Source: Rhizophagus irregularis (taxonomy: Eukaryota > Glomeromycota > Glomeromycetes > Glomerales > Glomeraceae). Taken from it: a stretch of 64,000 nt of DNA. Numbering within the stretch: the first letter of the stretch is position 1; each line of letters begins with the position of its first letter. Where the stretch lies: positions 7,101,001-7,165,000 of the forward strand of contig NC_089429.1 of assembly GCF_026210795.1 (NCBI RefSeq). The letters run 5' to 3'. The position numbers were made by a program, and so were the translations under genes. Below the pieces are notes generated by a model. The model worked only from the letters and a program-made list of their open reading frames with translations. It ran no database searches and was not told the DNA's origin. Below, piece after piece: positions 44,743-54,342 of this stretch.

Positions 44743-46314
44743 ATGCCTTCTTACTTACCGGTAGAAGTTATTGATATAATTATAAGTCATATTGACAAAT
44801 CCGATTCATCAATATTACTAAACGTTTCTTTGATCAATAGAGAATGGTGTCTAATTGGGATACTTCATCTTTGGAAAAATCCATTCATTAAAATAAATAG
44901 TAAAGCGCGCTTCAAAGTTTACTCAAAAATTATCACAATTCTTTTATCTCACTTAGACGATAAAACACAATCCTTCTTAAAAGTAAAAGATTCATTTGGT
45001 ATTCCACGTCGAACAACTTTTAATTACCCTTCCTTTATCAGACAAATTGATTTCGTGATACTATGTAATTTAATACACTCTTGGTTAGATCAAACCAAAT
45101 TTTCTTCTCATTCGATAAATCAAGAAATTGATTATAATAATGAGAATAGTGGTTTGCTATCTTACGATTATAGTAAACACAGCGATGGATTTCAATTTAA
45201 AATTGAAAATTTGATATTTTTTGAGGTCTTATTTAAATTAATTATGACAAAAACCCAAGGAATTGATACCCTTCGAATTATATCATTCGAACACGAATTT
45301 CCGGTATCATATCTATATACTCTAATCAATACTGAAAAAACACGAAGGAGCTTATCAAGACTTAAACAATTTAAATGCAAGGGAAATTTCTTAAAAAGAG
45401 ATTTGATAAGTCTTATTACGGAAATCTCACATGAAATTTCAACCTTTTCTATATCTCTTTCAGATGATTTTGATCAAGATTTGAAGACGAGTCAAGTGTC
45501 AAAGTTCCTTAAAGATCAAAAAAAAATAAAAAAATTAAATGTAAAACCAAATAATTTGGTTACTCCTAAGTATATAAGGAAAGTAAGAACGAAAACTTTA
45601 CTGGAAATTAAATTATTTGAAGGCAATTTGGATTATATGTTAGAAAATTTATTAAAATGTCCTAATTTAAGAAGGATCTGTTTTTGTGATTCAAATTTAT
45701 ATAAAAGTCAGAATTTAAGTAAAGTTGTTTTTCCTAATCTTTTAGACTTGGAAATTATTAACTGTAATGTTTTTTCATCGGATGATTTATCATCACCTAT
45801 CATACCTTTTCTTATTCATAACGGAAAGAAAATTATGAACATTCGATTATCATCAATTTCTGGTGATCAAATTGGATTTCTTTTAAAAATTTCTAAAAAA
45901 TATTGTTCAAACCTTGTAACATTATCTGTGGATATACAAGATGAACCCGAATTAGAAATTTTTAGTAAAGTTCTTAAAAGGTGTCGTAGTCTAAAGGTTG
46001 TCGATTTTGGAAACAAATGTAAATGGCAATATTTTGTTAATAAAAATATTCTTTACCTTAACAATATTAGCCCAAGAAATCTTAGAAAGTTGAGAGTAAG
46101 GTACTGGAAAGTAGATATAGATGTTTTTAAGGAGTTCTTTGAAAATTATGGTACTTTCCTAAATGAATTTGAATGTTCATGCACAGGAGAAGAATCTGAT
46201 ATCAGAACATTAGTAATAAATTTAGTGAAAGGAATGAATAGAAATTTAGTTTATTTATTAATTGAAGAAGTGGAATTTCAGTTGATTCATTTGGTGAAAG
46301 TTAGATTAAATTAA
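44743..46314 (+). CDS. F-box protein with leucine-rich repeats
   Basis: A 523-residue intronless gene starting at ATG 44743. Residues 3-45 are an F-box: LPVEVIDIIISHIDKSDSSI, then LLNVSLINREWCLIGILHLW. The W and the spacing of Leu/Val fit the Skp1-binding fold. From about residue 300 onward there are irregular leucine-rich repeats (CPNLRRICFCDSNLYKSQNL; FPNLLDLEIINCNVFSSDD; CSNLVTLSVDIQDEPELEIF; RSLKVVDFGN). F-box/LRR proteins are substrate receptors of SCF ubiquitin ligases. From memory, this architecture (F-box at the very start, about 450-550 residues, diverged LRRs) is greatly expanded in Rhizophagus-type fungi. The substrate is unknown. A poly-A/T run just upstream (44460-44495) and at 44700 precedes the start; no TATA box is evident. 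Confidence 0.9.
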   Translation: MPSYLPVEVIDIIISHIDKSDSSILLNVSLINREWCLIGILHLWKNPFIKINSKARFKVYSKIITILLSHLDDKTQSFLKVKDSFGIPRRTTFNYPSFIRQIDFVILCNLIHSWLDQTKFSSHSINQEIDYNNENSGLLSYDYSKHSDGFQFKIENLIFFEVLFKLIMTKTQGIDTLRIISFEHEFPVSYLYTLINTEKTRRSLSRLKQFKCKGNFLKRDLISLITEISHEISTFSISLSDDFDQDLKTSQVSKFLKDQKKIKKLNVKPNNLVTPKYIRKVRTKTLLEIKLFEGNLDYMLENLLKCPNLRRICFCDSNLYKSQNLSKVVFPNLLDLEIINCNVFSSDDLSSPIIPFLIHNGKKIMNIRLSSISGDQIGFLLKISKKYCSNLVTLSVDIQDEPELEIFSKVLKRCRSLKVVDFGNKCKWQYFVNKNILYLNNISPRNLRKLRVRYWKVDIDVFKEFFENYGTFLNEFECSCTGEESDIRTLVINLVKGMNRNLVYLLIEEVEFQLIHLVKVRLN

Positions 46315-48640
46315 GATTAATATTTTCTTTTTTGATATTTTTAATTAATATATAAGGTGATTTCATTAGAAGTTTGTTATTCATATCAAATGTACAATCA
46401 AACTAAATTACATGTGAAAAATGCAAAAATAACCAATAATTCTCCTTTGAATTTTATTAGTAATAGGAAATGTTTTTTTGTAATATCAATAAGACTTTTT
46501 ATATTTATCAATAAAGCATCATATATAGATTATTAAAAAAAAAATGACTTTTATACTTGTGATAAGCAATGTAATCAACATTCTTGGACATTAGTTGTTG
46601 TAATTATAAGTTCCTTGTACTAGTGTAGCTAATGTATACAGAAATTTAGAATCTTTTTAATATACAAGTTATTCATTCTCCTTCAAACCCAATTCAAAAA
46701 ATCCTTACCAAAAGAATAACTCATATAAAGAATTATCATTTTTAGAACTACTAGTGAATAATACAAACAAAAGAAATATTAATAATACTATTCAATAATT
46801 AAATAATTGGAATGTAGAAAATAATTATATATGGAATAGACAATGTCAGTGTAATAAAATGGATACAAATATGAACCCTTAATGATGAATTAATAAAAGA
46901 AAAATAAGAACAAAATAATTAAATCTAAAAAATAAATTATTAGTATCAATATTTTATGATTTTAATATATTTTATAAAGAAACATATAATATATTTACCA
47001 TTATTAATAAAGGATTTTTATATTATCAGCAATATAATATTATATATATATAAACTTTTGATCAAATTTTACAATAATACTACATTTATATTGATAATTA
47101 ATATTTTATGTAAAGAATTTTGTGAAAGAACTTATATTAATAGAAGGATTTCAATTTAAAGGTCAAAAAGTTATAGAAAAGCCTTATATATTAAAATATT
47201 TAAGGAAGTAAAAAATTAATGCCATTTGAAAGTTTATACATATTACTTTAATATATTTTAAAAAAAGTTATATTTTATTAGTTATTAAACCCAAATGAAA
47301 ATAGGCCAATTTATGTAATTTAATTAATGATTGATCCTGTACTGAAAATGTAATTGATAAATACCAATGTTATATTATTGGTAAATTAATATTGATGTAA
47401 TTGATATACAATTTAAAAATTAAGTAATTTTTTATATAATTTAATATTATTTATTATTTTTTAAATTCAATTTTAAATAAATCATTTGTACTATTTTAAT
47501 ATATTTTAAGAATATTTTAATATAAGAATATTTTAACCATAAAATCTGTGCATTTTAAGTATATATATATTTTTATAAGACTAGTAAAAGTAGATTATAA
47601 TTAATCAAAATTATTGTTTTATTCAGAAGTTAATATATTGATTTTAAAAATTTTAGAAAATAATCAAAGGAATAATGCTTGGACTTTTGAAAGAGTTTTA
47701 TATTCTAAAGTTACTCATTTACTAAATATATTATATATATATATTTTTTTTTTAACTAAAAAAAAAGTGAAAAATTATAAAACTAACTATCATTTAAACC
47801 ATTAATGAGATCATAAATAATAGTAAATATTATTTAAGTTTAACAATCTGATTATTATCATTATAGTAGGTGAGTAAAATATTATTTTTGAGAGTAAAAT
47901 ATTAATTTAGACTTTTAGGTAATATATATATGCATACCATCCATTTCAATTCAAAAAAAATAAATATTATATATTTTTAACCATTTAAAAATATATTATC
48001 AAATTGACCTATTTCATAAATTGTTTTAACTAATAAAATTATGAGTTCATGCAATAATAGTACCTTAAAAGTTGAAATCACTATAATGATATATTATCTC
48101 GCAATAACAAAACTTTTGATTCATTCTTATATATAATATATATGTAGAAAATTTCCCTTTAATTACCTATAAATATAATTATCAGTTTAACTAAATAATA
48201 TCAACTCTGTTGATTAATCAGTTATTATAATCTATAGTTTCAAATTCTTAATTTCATCAAATGTTATATAATCAACTCATATTCGAATTTTAAGTAATAA
48301 TGAAAGAAATAATTCAAGAAATTGATAATTCCTCTAAATGACTTCTACTGAGATTTTGATCAGTTATTACTATCATGAGATGCCTTCTATAAAAGAATAT
48401 TTCTACATTATTCATACTATTTTGATATGTATTCATGTATTTATCATCTCATATTCAATAGTTTTCCACAAAGCTGTAATTGTCATGATAAACTACAAAA
48501 GCTATTGTAGAGTTACCTTTAGTAAGAATTAAAGTACAATTTTGGCTTTTTTTACTTTTTTAATTGCTGGCATTATTTGCATCATCTGTTTTAATAATAA
48601 GTAATAACTATGAATTACCATCTTACTTTTGTCAGTTTTT
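46315..48640. other. Very AT-rich intergenic
   Basis: There is no supported gene. Near 47660-47720 the frame contains ILENNQRNNAWTFERVLYSK, which is protein-like but isolated, and may be a transposon remnant. The 64-codon frame at 48338-48532 is hydrophobic and unrecognised. Confidence 0.35.
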
Positions 48641-48649
48641 TTGCTTTGT

Positions 48650-48970
48650 TGATATTTAGCTTTATCCAATATTCTCTTAATTACTTTTTGTTTTGCTTGG
48701 ATTATATTCTGAAGGTGTCAATGTTAGATCCGCATTTGTTCTATATACTTTGTAAATAATTGATAATTACTATTCTCTGAAATTCTTTTCCACTTAAGAT
48801 TTTGACATCTTTTACACATTCAGCCAGATCATATATACATTTCTTCAAAGTGCTACGATATTATTATAAAACTCAATACATTTCTGAAAATTAGGCTTGA
48901 AATCTATTATCATATACCCCTCTTCTGAATAAGGTGAAATCTTGAAATATTCGGTGCGCCCATCACGAAG
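48650..48970 (-). pseudogene. Broken gene, unrecognised
   Basis: The minus strand reads RDGRTEYFKISPYSEEGYMI and IDFKPNFQKCIEFYNNIVAL to TGA. After a frame change it continues CIYDLAECVKDVKILSGKEF and QRIVIINYLQSI. A further shift gives TNADLTLTPSEYNPSK. The text is good protein-like sequence with two breaks. It may be a fragment of a repeated gene. It lies downstream of the micro-exon array on the same strand but is not obviously part of it. Confidence 0.4.
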
Positions 48971-49282
48971 TTAAACTAAGCATTTACCAACTATTTATTA
49001 AATGCTTTTAAGAATATTTAATTTAAGGCTTATTAAACGGGTTTCAACGCAGCTTGTATTTGATAAGGATTATTTTTTTATTGCTAACAGATTAATAATA
49101 TTATGTATTAATTTTGCATTATAATTTATAACTAAAATACTTAAATTAATTATATAATAAATGATAGTATATTACGCTATTCTAATATTGATATTTTAAT
49201 ATTATTTCACTACTCAATTTTATTATTATATTTATTATATATATTGTTATATATTACATATGATATATCTTTTACATTACGA

Positions 49283-49363
49283 CTAATTAAATTTCCAACA
49301 CTTCCAAAGACCTTTCCTGCTATTAAAATTAAAAGATTTCCATGCATCCGGAGACCAGGTTGT
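49283..49363 (-). CDS. Alternative terminal exon 2 of the micro-exon array
   Basis: The last unit of the array. TTATTAG acceptor, then 26 codons in frame 0, TTWSPDAWKSFNFNSRKGLW and KCWKFN, to TAG at 49283-49285. It is basic and aromatic. GGTCTTTGG inside matches the core of the short exons, so this exon probably arose from one by loss of the donor. Confidence 0.35.
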   Translation of the reverse strand, partial: TTWSPDAWKSFNFNSRKGLWKCWKFN

Positions 49364-51204
49364 CTAATAAAAAAAAGATAATGAAATTAAATTAATAAAA
49401 CTAGTTCACTAAAAGAAATATATTCAAAAAAAAAAAATACTTTGGATTTTTCTTACCAAAATTCTACGCTTCCAAAGACCTGGTCATCTGGTCATCTAGA
49501 AAAAAAAGATAAAAATCAAAACGTTAGTAAGACGTTTCATTAAAAGAAATAAATCAGAGAAAACTCCAATACTCACTGAAATCTACGTGTCCAATAAACC
49601 GGTTGTCTAAAAAAAAAAGAGAAGAATTGAAGTACCTAAATCCAACGTGTTCAGACCAAAGAGTAAGCCATCTAAAAAAGGGAGATAACGAAACGTTAGA
49701 AATAGTTCATTAAATAAATAAAACTTTCCGATTTCTTACCAGAATCTAGAATACAAGAACTGTCTAAAAAAAAATAATAATGAAACATTAATAAACGTTT
49801 CATTAAAATAAAAAAAAAACCCCCATCAAAAACAATGTAACTAACTATTTTTTTGATGTATTACTATTAGATGAAGTACGAGAAGTAGGACGAACCTGTT
49901 TTTCACTTTCAACTGTATTATTACGTTTATTATTATCCTTATCTTTATTAAAATTCCTGATAGACCGGCCGCCTAAAAAAATAGAAAAAAGAGAAACCAA
50001 AACGTTAACAAACGTTTTGTTAAAAAAAATCTTTTAAAGAAAAACAATTACCGAAATCTCACGTGTCCAGAACCGTCTAAAAAAAAGAAAGAACGAAACG
50101 TTAGAAAACATTTCATTCGTTTCGTTAAAACAAATACTTGTCAATATAATATTGATTTGTACTAACACAAAAAATCCCATCTTGATTTTCATCAATAATC
50201 TTTTTTTTTTAGTCGCGGATTGTACCGAAATGATTTTATTCAAATAATGCATGCCATCAAGGTTCGAAGAACAAGCCGTCTAAAAAAGGAAGATAACAAA
50301 ACGTTAGAGACAGTTCGTTAGATAAATAAAATTAAAAAAATCTCTTCTGATTTCTTACCGGAATCTAAAAAAAGAAACGTTAGTAAACGTTTCGCTAAAA
50401 TAAATAAAAAAAAAAATAAAATAAATTGAAGAAAAAAACTTACAAATCCGTGTCAAAGAAGTTTTGAAGAAGCCGACTAAAAAAAAAGAAATAAGACGAA
50501 ACATTAATAAGTGTTTCGTTAAAATAAATAAAAGAAAAAAATTACTTACCGAAAGTCATGTCCAAAGAGCCAAAGACCTGCCTAAAAAGAATAAAAAACG
50601 AAATCGTTAAGTTAACGTTTCGTTATAGTAAAGAAGTTTAAGAAATCAAACTTAAATACCGTAATTCTGCGCGCTTTAAAGACCCCGAAGAAGAAGCCAT
50701 CTAAAAAGAGAAAGAAGACGAAACATTAGTAAATGTTTCATTAAAGAATAATAAAAATGGCCCCCTCTCCTACCAAATTTCCATTCATTCAAGTACTCGA
50801 AGGTCTAAGCCGTCTACTAATGTCCAACCCCCGGAAACCTGAAAGATCTGCCTAAAAAAGAAAAAGAAACGAACTGTTAGTATAGTTCGTTAAAAATAAA
50901 AAAATTAGTATAAAAAAAAAATTAAGACTTACCAAATTCCAAGCCATCATCAATTTATTTTATTTTTGAAGAGCCCTAAAAAAGAAAAAAAAGTGAACTG
51001 TTAATAACAGTTCGCCAAAGTAGCTAAATTAAAGAAAACAAAAAAAAAATGTACCAAAAATTCGCGCGTCAAAAGAAACCAAGAAACCGTCTAAAAAAAA
51101 GTAAGAAAACGAGTCATTAGAAACTAGCTCGTTAAAATAAATATAATTAAAGAAAAAAAAATAGTTTACCAAAATGTCGTGTCCAGGGAGACTAAAATAA
51201 CCGT
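49283..51204 (-). CDS. Putative micro-exon gene, tandem exon-intron array
   Basis: Sixteen segments on the minus strand are each bounded by a T-tract plus AG and a GT donor. In transcript order (length): 51170-51204 (35), 51055-51090 (36), 50933-50975 (43), 50774-50851 (78), 50660-50700 (41), 50550-50581 (32), 50444-50476 (33), 50359-50364 (6), 50226-50279 (54), 50052-50076 (25), 49845-49972 (128, stop), 49740-49763 (24), 49636-49671 (36), 49577-49606 (30), 49457-49495 (39), 49283-49363 (81, stop). Introns between successive segments are 79, 79, 81, 73, 78, 73, 79, 79, 149 and 79 nt. Exons are related; a typical one encodes GFFxxLWTRRF-like peptides. No start codon or signal peptide could be assigned at the 5' end, and not all exons share an open frame. 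Micro-exon tandem-repeat effectors (SP7-like) are reported, from memory, in Rhizophagus; a link is conjecture. It could also be a decaying array. Confidence 0.5.
49845..49972 (-). CDS. Alternative terminal exon 1 of the micro-exon array
   Basis: After a T-tract and AG the segment opens in phase (two bases, then codons) and encodes GRSIRNFNKDKDNNKRNNTV, then ESEKQVRPTSRTSSNSNTSK, Lys and TAG. It is hydrophilic, basic and Asn/Ser-rich, unlike the short GFF-type exons. Joining the 6-nt exon (50359-50364) directly to it keeps the frame opened at ATG 50700. Confidence 0.45.
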
Positions 51205-51206
51205 CT

Positions 51207-51452
51207 AAAAAAGGATTTTTGGTTTTTTTTGTGGGTGATTTTAACTTTTCTTTTAAACAGAAGAGGGAAAAGAAGAAAGAACGAAGGAAATGGAAATGGA
51301 GAGAGTGAAACTGTGAAAGGAAGAGAACGAAGGGAAGGAAAATGGGAAAAGTGAGAGAGAGGAAAGGAAAAAATGAAAGAGTGGAAAAGGTAAAGAAAAA
51401 AATTTGTAAAAAAAGATTATCGATTTGTTAGTCTATAATATCACGTGATATT
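51207..51452 (-). promoter_or_regulatory. CT-rich leader and CACGTG palindrome upstream of the array
   Basis: On the minus strand 51253-51412 is strongly pyrimidine-rich (TTTCCTTTCCTCTCTCTCAC and similar), as is common around fungal transcription starts. Just upstream lies the perfect 16-bp palindrome AATATCACGTGATATT (51437-51452) centred on CACGTG, a bHLH-type site. No ATG occurs on the minus strand in the leader. This suits a promoter and 5' UTR for the array, but it is inference. Confidence 0.35.
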
Positions 51453-51604
51453 TTTAATAAATAAGTATTTTAATAATTTGTAATCTTTTACAATAAGCAT
51501 TCAGTAAATACAAAATTTAAACATTTATTAAATTTATTAAATAATTTGTGTTTTAATACAAGTCCAACTTTGTGATAGTCTATTATTGACATATTTCTTT
51601 TCGT

Positions 51605-51845
51605 TACCATAATAATTAGAATTGGATGATGTTAAAAGACGACCAAATAAGTTTTGGTATTCATCAATGTCAACCTTTGTGATTCCATAAAAGGAACACG
51701 AATTTTGCTGTCATCGTATTTATCAAGATTTCTATTAAATATAAGTTCTGTGGACCATTGTTCATTACGCGAGTCGTAAACTCAATTTTTTAGTTGACGC
51801 TTGAATGAGTCAATCATGTTAGTTGATTTAACACGTTTTAATGTT
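51605..51845 (-). pseudogene. Broken gene, unrecognised
   Basis: The minus strand reads VTLKRVKSTNMIDSFKRQLK to TGA. After a shift it gives RNEQWSTELIFNRNLDKYDD and SKIRVPFMES, and after another VDIDEYQNLFGRLLTSSNSN. There are at least two frameshifts. It is cut at 51845 by the MITE at 51850-52100; the continuation beyond the MITE is not clear. Confidence 0.45.
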
Positions 51846-51849
51846 ACTA

Positions 51850-52100
51850 CCGTATTTTGCGGGCCACAGTACCCCCCCTATGCACAGTACCCTACAAAAA
51901 AGAACTCCCATTTTCTACCGATTTTATTATTTAAAATAATTTAATAAATACCTAGGTATTACTCATGATAAATACCCAATTATTATATAAGTTTTATACA
52001 TATCTACTAATAATAAAAACTCACACAATGGTGGGGGGTATAAGGTCAAAACCTCTGAAATCTGTATCATACCCGGGGTACTGTGGCCCCCGTTATACGG
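51850..52100. mobile_element. TA-flanked MITE, 251 bp
   Basis: The left end CCGTATTTTGCGGGCCACAG (then TACCCC) and the reverse complement of the right end, CCGTATAACGGGGGCCACAG (then TACCCC), are inverted repeats of about 26 bp with four mismatches. TA lies directly outside both ends (51848-51849 and 52101-52102), as for Tc1/mariner-type insertion. CAGTACCC is repeated again internally at about 51894. The 65-codon frame inside is not a gene. Confidence 0.8.
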
Positions 52101-52312
52101 TAATTAAGTATCGATCTTTGATAGGTCAGGTTATAGATAACTTTAGATTTGTATTCCTTTAAGTGTCACCAGTGTATGATACAAGATTTTCACAAAATGC
52201 ACGTGACTATGATCTGTGCGCAAATCGCACAAAATATTTCATTCACAATTTTCCTTATCTATGATTCAGAATATTAAAAAAAAGATTTCCCAATTCTGAA
52301 TTTTATCATTCA

Positions 52313-52820
52313 ATGCGGATTTTTGATGCACAACAATTACCTTTAACTCAAGCTTTAATTAATCAGTATGGCGAAAAAGAGATTAAAATTATCAGTGAAT
52401 TTTATGGTAGCCAAAAAGTTGATGAAGATGGTAATCAGGTAATGTTTACGAACCAATAATTGATAAAAAAGAATTAGAAAAGGAATGGGTGTTTGTACGA
52501 CAGTTTATAACTAATTTTAGAGAGTTCAAATTTGTTGAACAATGGTTTAGAATTTTTTCAACAACAAATTTTCTTCTTTATATCCTAATACCTCAAAAAT
52601 TATTCATATTATTTTAATAATTCCACTTTCCAATGCTTCAATAGAAAGAGTTTTTTCACGTCAAAATTTAATTAAAAATAAGTTACAGAATAAGATGAAA
52701 TTGGAAACACTTCATTTTTATCTAAATATTTTAATTAATGGACCGTCATTAGATTTATTTGATTTTGAAGCGGCATATAATCATTGAGCACAATTACCTC
52801 AGTTTAAATTAGGTTATTAA
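52313..52820 (+). pseudogene. hAT transposase C-terminal fragment
   Basis: ATG 52313 opens MRIFDAQQLPLTQALINQYG and KVDEDGNQ, then frames shift to YEPIIDKKELEKEWVFVRQF. A further shift reaches the hAT dimerisation region HIILIIPLSNASIERVFSRQ, then NKLQNKMKLETLHFYLNI. The pattern 'S.A..ER.FS....I..K.RN.....L' is the signature of the Dimer_Tnp_hAT domain. A TGA occurs near the end. The catalytic core is absent, and no matching terminal repeats were found around it. Confidence 0.8.
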
Positions 52821-53226
52821 TATTGCTGTAAATTTGGTAATTTGAGTTATAAATTTATTAAACATGAATTTAATGAGCAAATAATACAAATTACAAATAA
52901 AAAATTTGTGCAAAATATGTTTGAAAATAATTGCGGGATCAATTTTGTTTTCCGCAAATTACACGTGACATTTATTGAATTTTATTCACTGAGTGTCACT
53001 AGACCAGTTCATTTCTGATCGTTCGGATTTTTGATCGGGTTTTGAGTTGATAATTGTTGATAATTATTGGCTGACAAATTGCGTGACCTGATCAACGAGT
53101 TGATCAACGATCCGAATTCCGAACTTAAAAAAGGTTGATCAAATTTTTATGAGTACCCGACTGCGTAAAAAACACGAAAAAAAACAACACGAAAAAAATA
53201 CGATTTTAACAAAGTTTTAAAAGAAC

Positions 53227-54230
53227 ATGAATCAATTACAATTTAACGGAAAAACTTCAACTAAACGTCCTAACTCTTCTGCTTCTTCTTATGGAGCTGA
53301 AGCTCAAAAGAAAACGCGTTTAGTTTCACGAAAACCGCGTTTAATTTTACCTAAACCAGTTCTTACTGAACCACAACCACAAAATATCATTCTTCAACCT
53401 CAACAGCAACAGCAAAGTGTTCTTTCTGAACCTCCTCAGCAGCACCAGCAGCAAAGTCAGCTTCAAAAGCAAAAGCAACGTATCTTTCCTTCTCAACATC
53501 CTCCTTTTCAAGAGCAATATCAAATACCTCATTTGTCTTCCACTTTAATGGTAAGTTTTGTAATGCATATTTTAACTGTGAATATAAATATTTATTGAAT
53601 TTTATTTTAGATTAGAAATGATGATAAAATTTCTCAACCTAAAAAGACAAGTATTTCTAAACAATCTAAGAAAAAAGATGACGATGACAAAGATCAAGAA
53701 CCTATCGAAAAATCTGGTTGGAAGAATAGTGAAATTGAGATTTTACTTGATTATCTTCAAGAAAATTTCACATCTTGGTCTAAAGGAAATAAAACTAAAT
53801 TTTATAATAATATGGTAAAGAATATTTTACCAAATAAAGATGCAATTGCAATAAAAAGTAAGTTTTTTATTTTAAGCAAATATCTTAATTCTTTTAATTA
53901 ATCTTTTAATTATTTATTCAAGATAAAATTGCACACTTAATAAGAAAATACGAAAGTGTGAAGAAGTATAATAATCAATCTGAAGTGGAACGTAAAGATT
54001 GGGAATGGTATGATATGCTAGATATAATTTTTGAAACACGTGAAAATATATCACCTTCATTTTTGGCTAATAATAATAAGTCAACAGATATTATCGAAAC
54101 TAAAAAGGTAAATAATAAAAAACAAAAGAACAAAAATAATTATGAAGTTATGACTGAAGCAATAACTGAAATGAATCAAACACGTGAAAAAATTTGGGAG
54201 CAGAAAATGATGTTAGAAAGGAAAAATTAG
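53227..54230 (+). CDS. Myb/SANT-like DNA-binding protein of a Harbinger element
   Basis: Three exons, 53227-53550, 53611-53857 and 53923-54230, with introns of 60 and 65 nt (GTAAGT..TTTAG, GTAAGT..TCAAG), give 292 residues. Residues 1-108 are Gln/Pro/Ser-rich. The Myb/SANT-like domain follows a basic-acidic linker: GWKNSEIEILLDYLQENF, SWSKGNKTKFYNNMVKNI, then NKIAHLIRKYESVKKYNN and DWEWYDMLDIIF. The C-terminal part is a coiled-coil-like helix (MTEAITEMNQTREKIWEQKM). In Harbinger transposons this partner recruits the nuclease to the ends. Downstream of the stop the helix text continues in other frames (RLAYKRERKR-like, KVRMKMEFDLKGKGLEINV), so a small indel has trimmed the C-terminus. Confidence 0.8.
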
Positions 54231-54342
54231 ATAAAAGTTATGAGTTAACAAGAAAGATTGGCATATAAAAGAGAGCGTAAAAGGTAAGAATGAAAATGGA
54301 ATTTGATTTAAAGGGGAAGGGATTAGAGATTAATGTAATATG

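Larger units (their letters stand above)
49283..51206 (-). repeat. Tandem array of about 110-bp units with conserved hairpins
   Basis: Unit starts (acceptor positions) lie 114, 115, 124, 151, 119, 105, 112, 85, 203, 104, 209, 92, 65, 111 and 132 bp apart. Each unit has a TCTAAAAAA block (acceptor, plus strand), an inverted repeat of 7-10 bp around GAAACGTT..AACGTTTC, an A-rich stretch and a CTTACC donor block. The two double-length gaps contain extra unit-like material (an inverted TTTTTTTTAGTCGCGG near 50200 and a long exon at 49845-49972). Repeat structure is seen directly; exon status is inferred. Confidence 0.85.

Noticed and set aside
48950-48990. CCCATCACGAAGTTAAAC resembling part of 5S rRNA
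   Set aside because: Only about 18 bases are vaguely similar and the minus strand there is good protein-coding text (RDGRTEYFKISPYSEEG).
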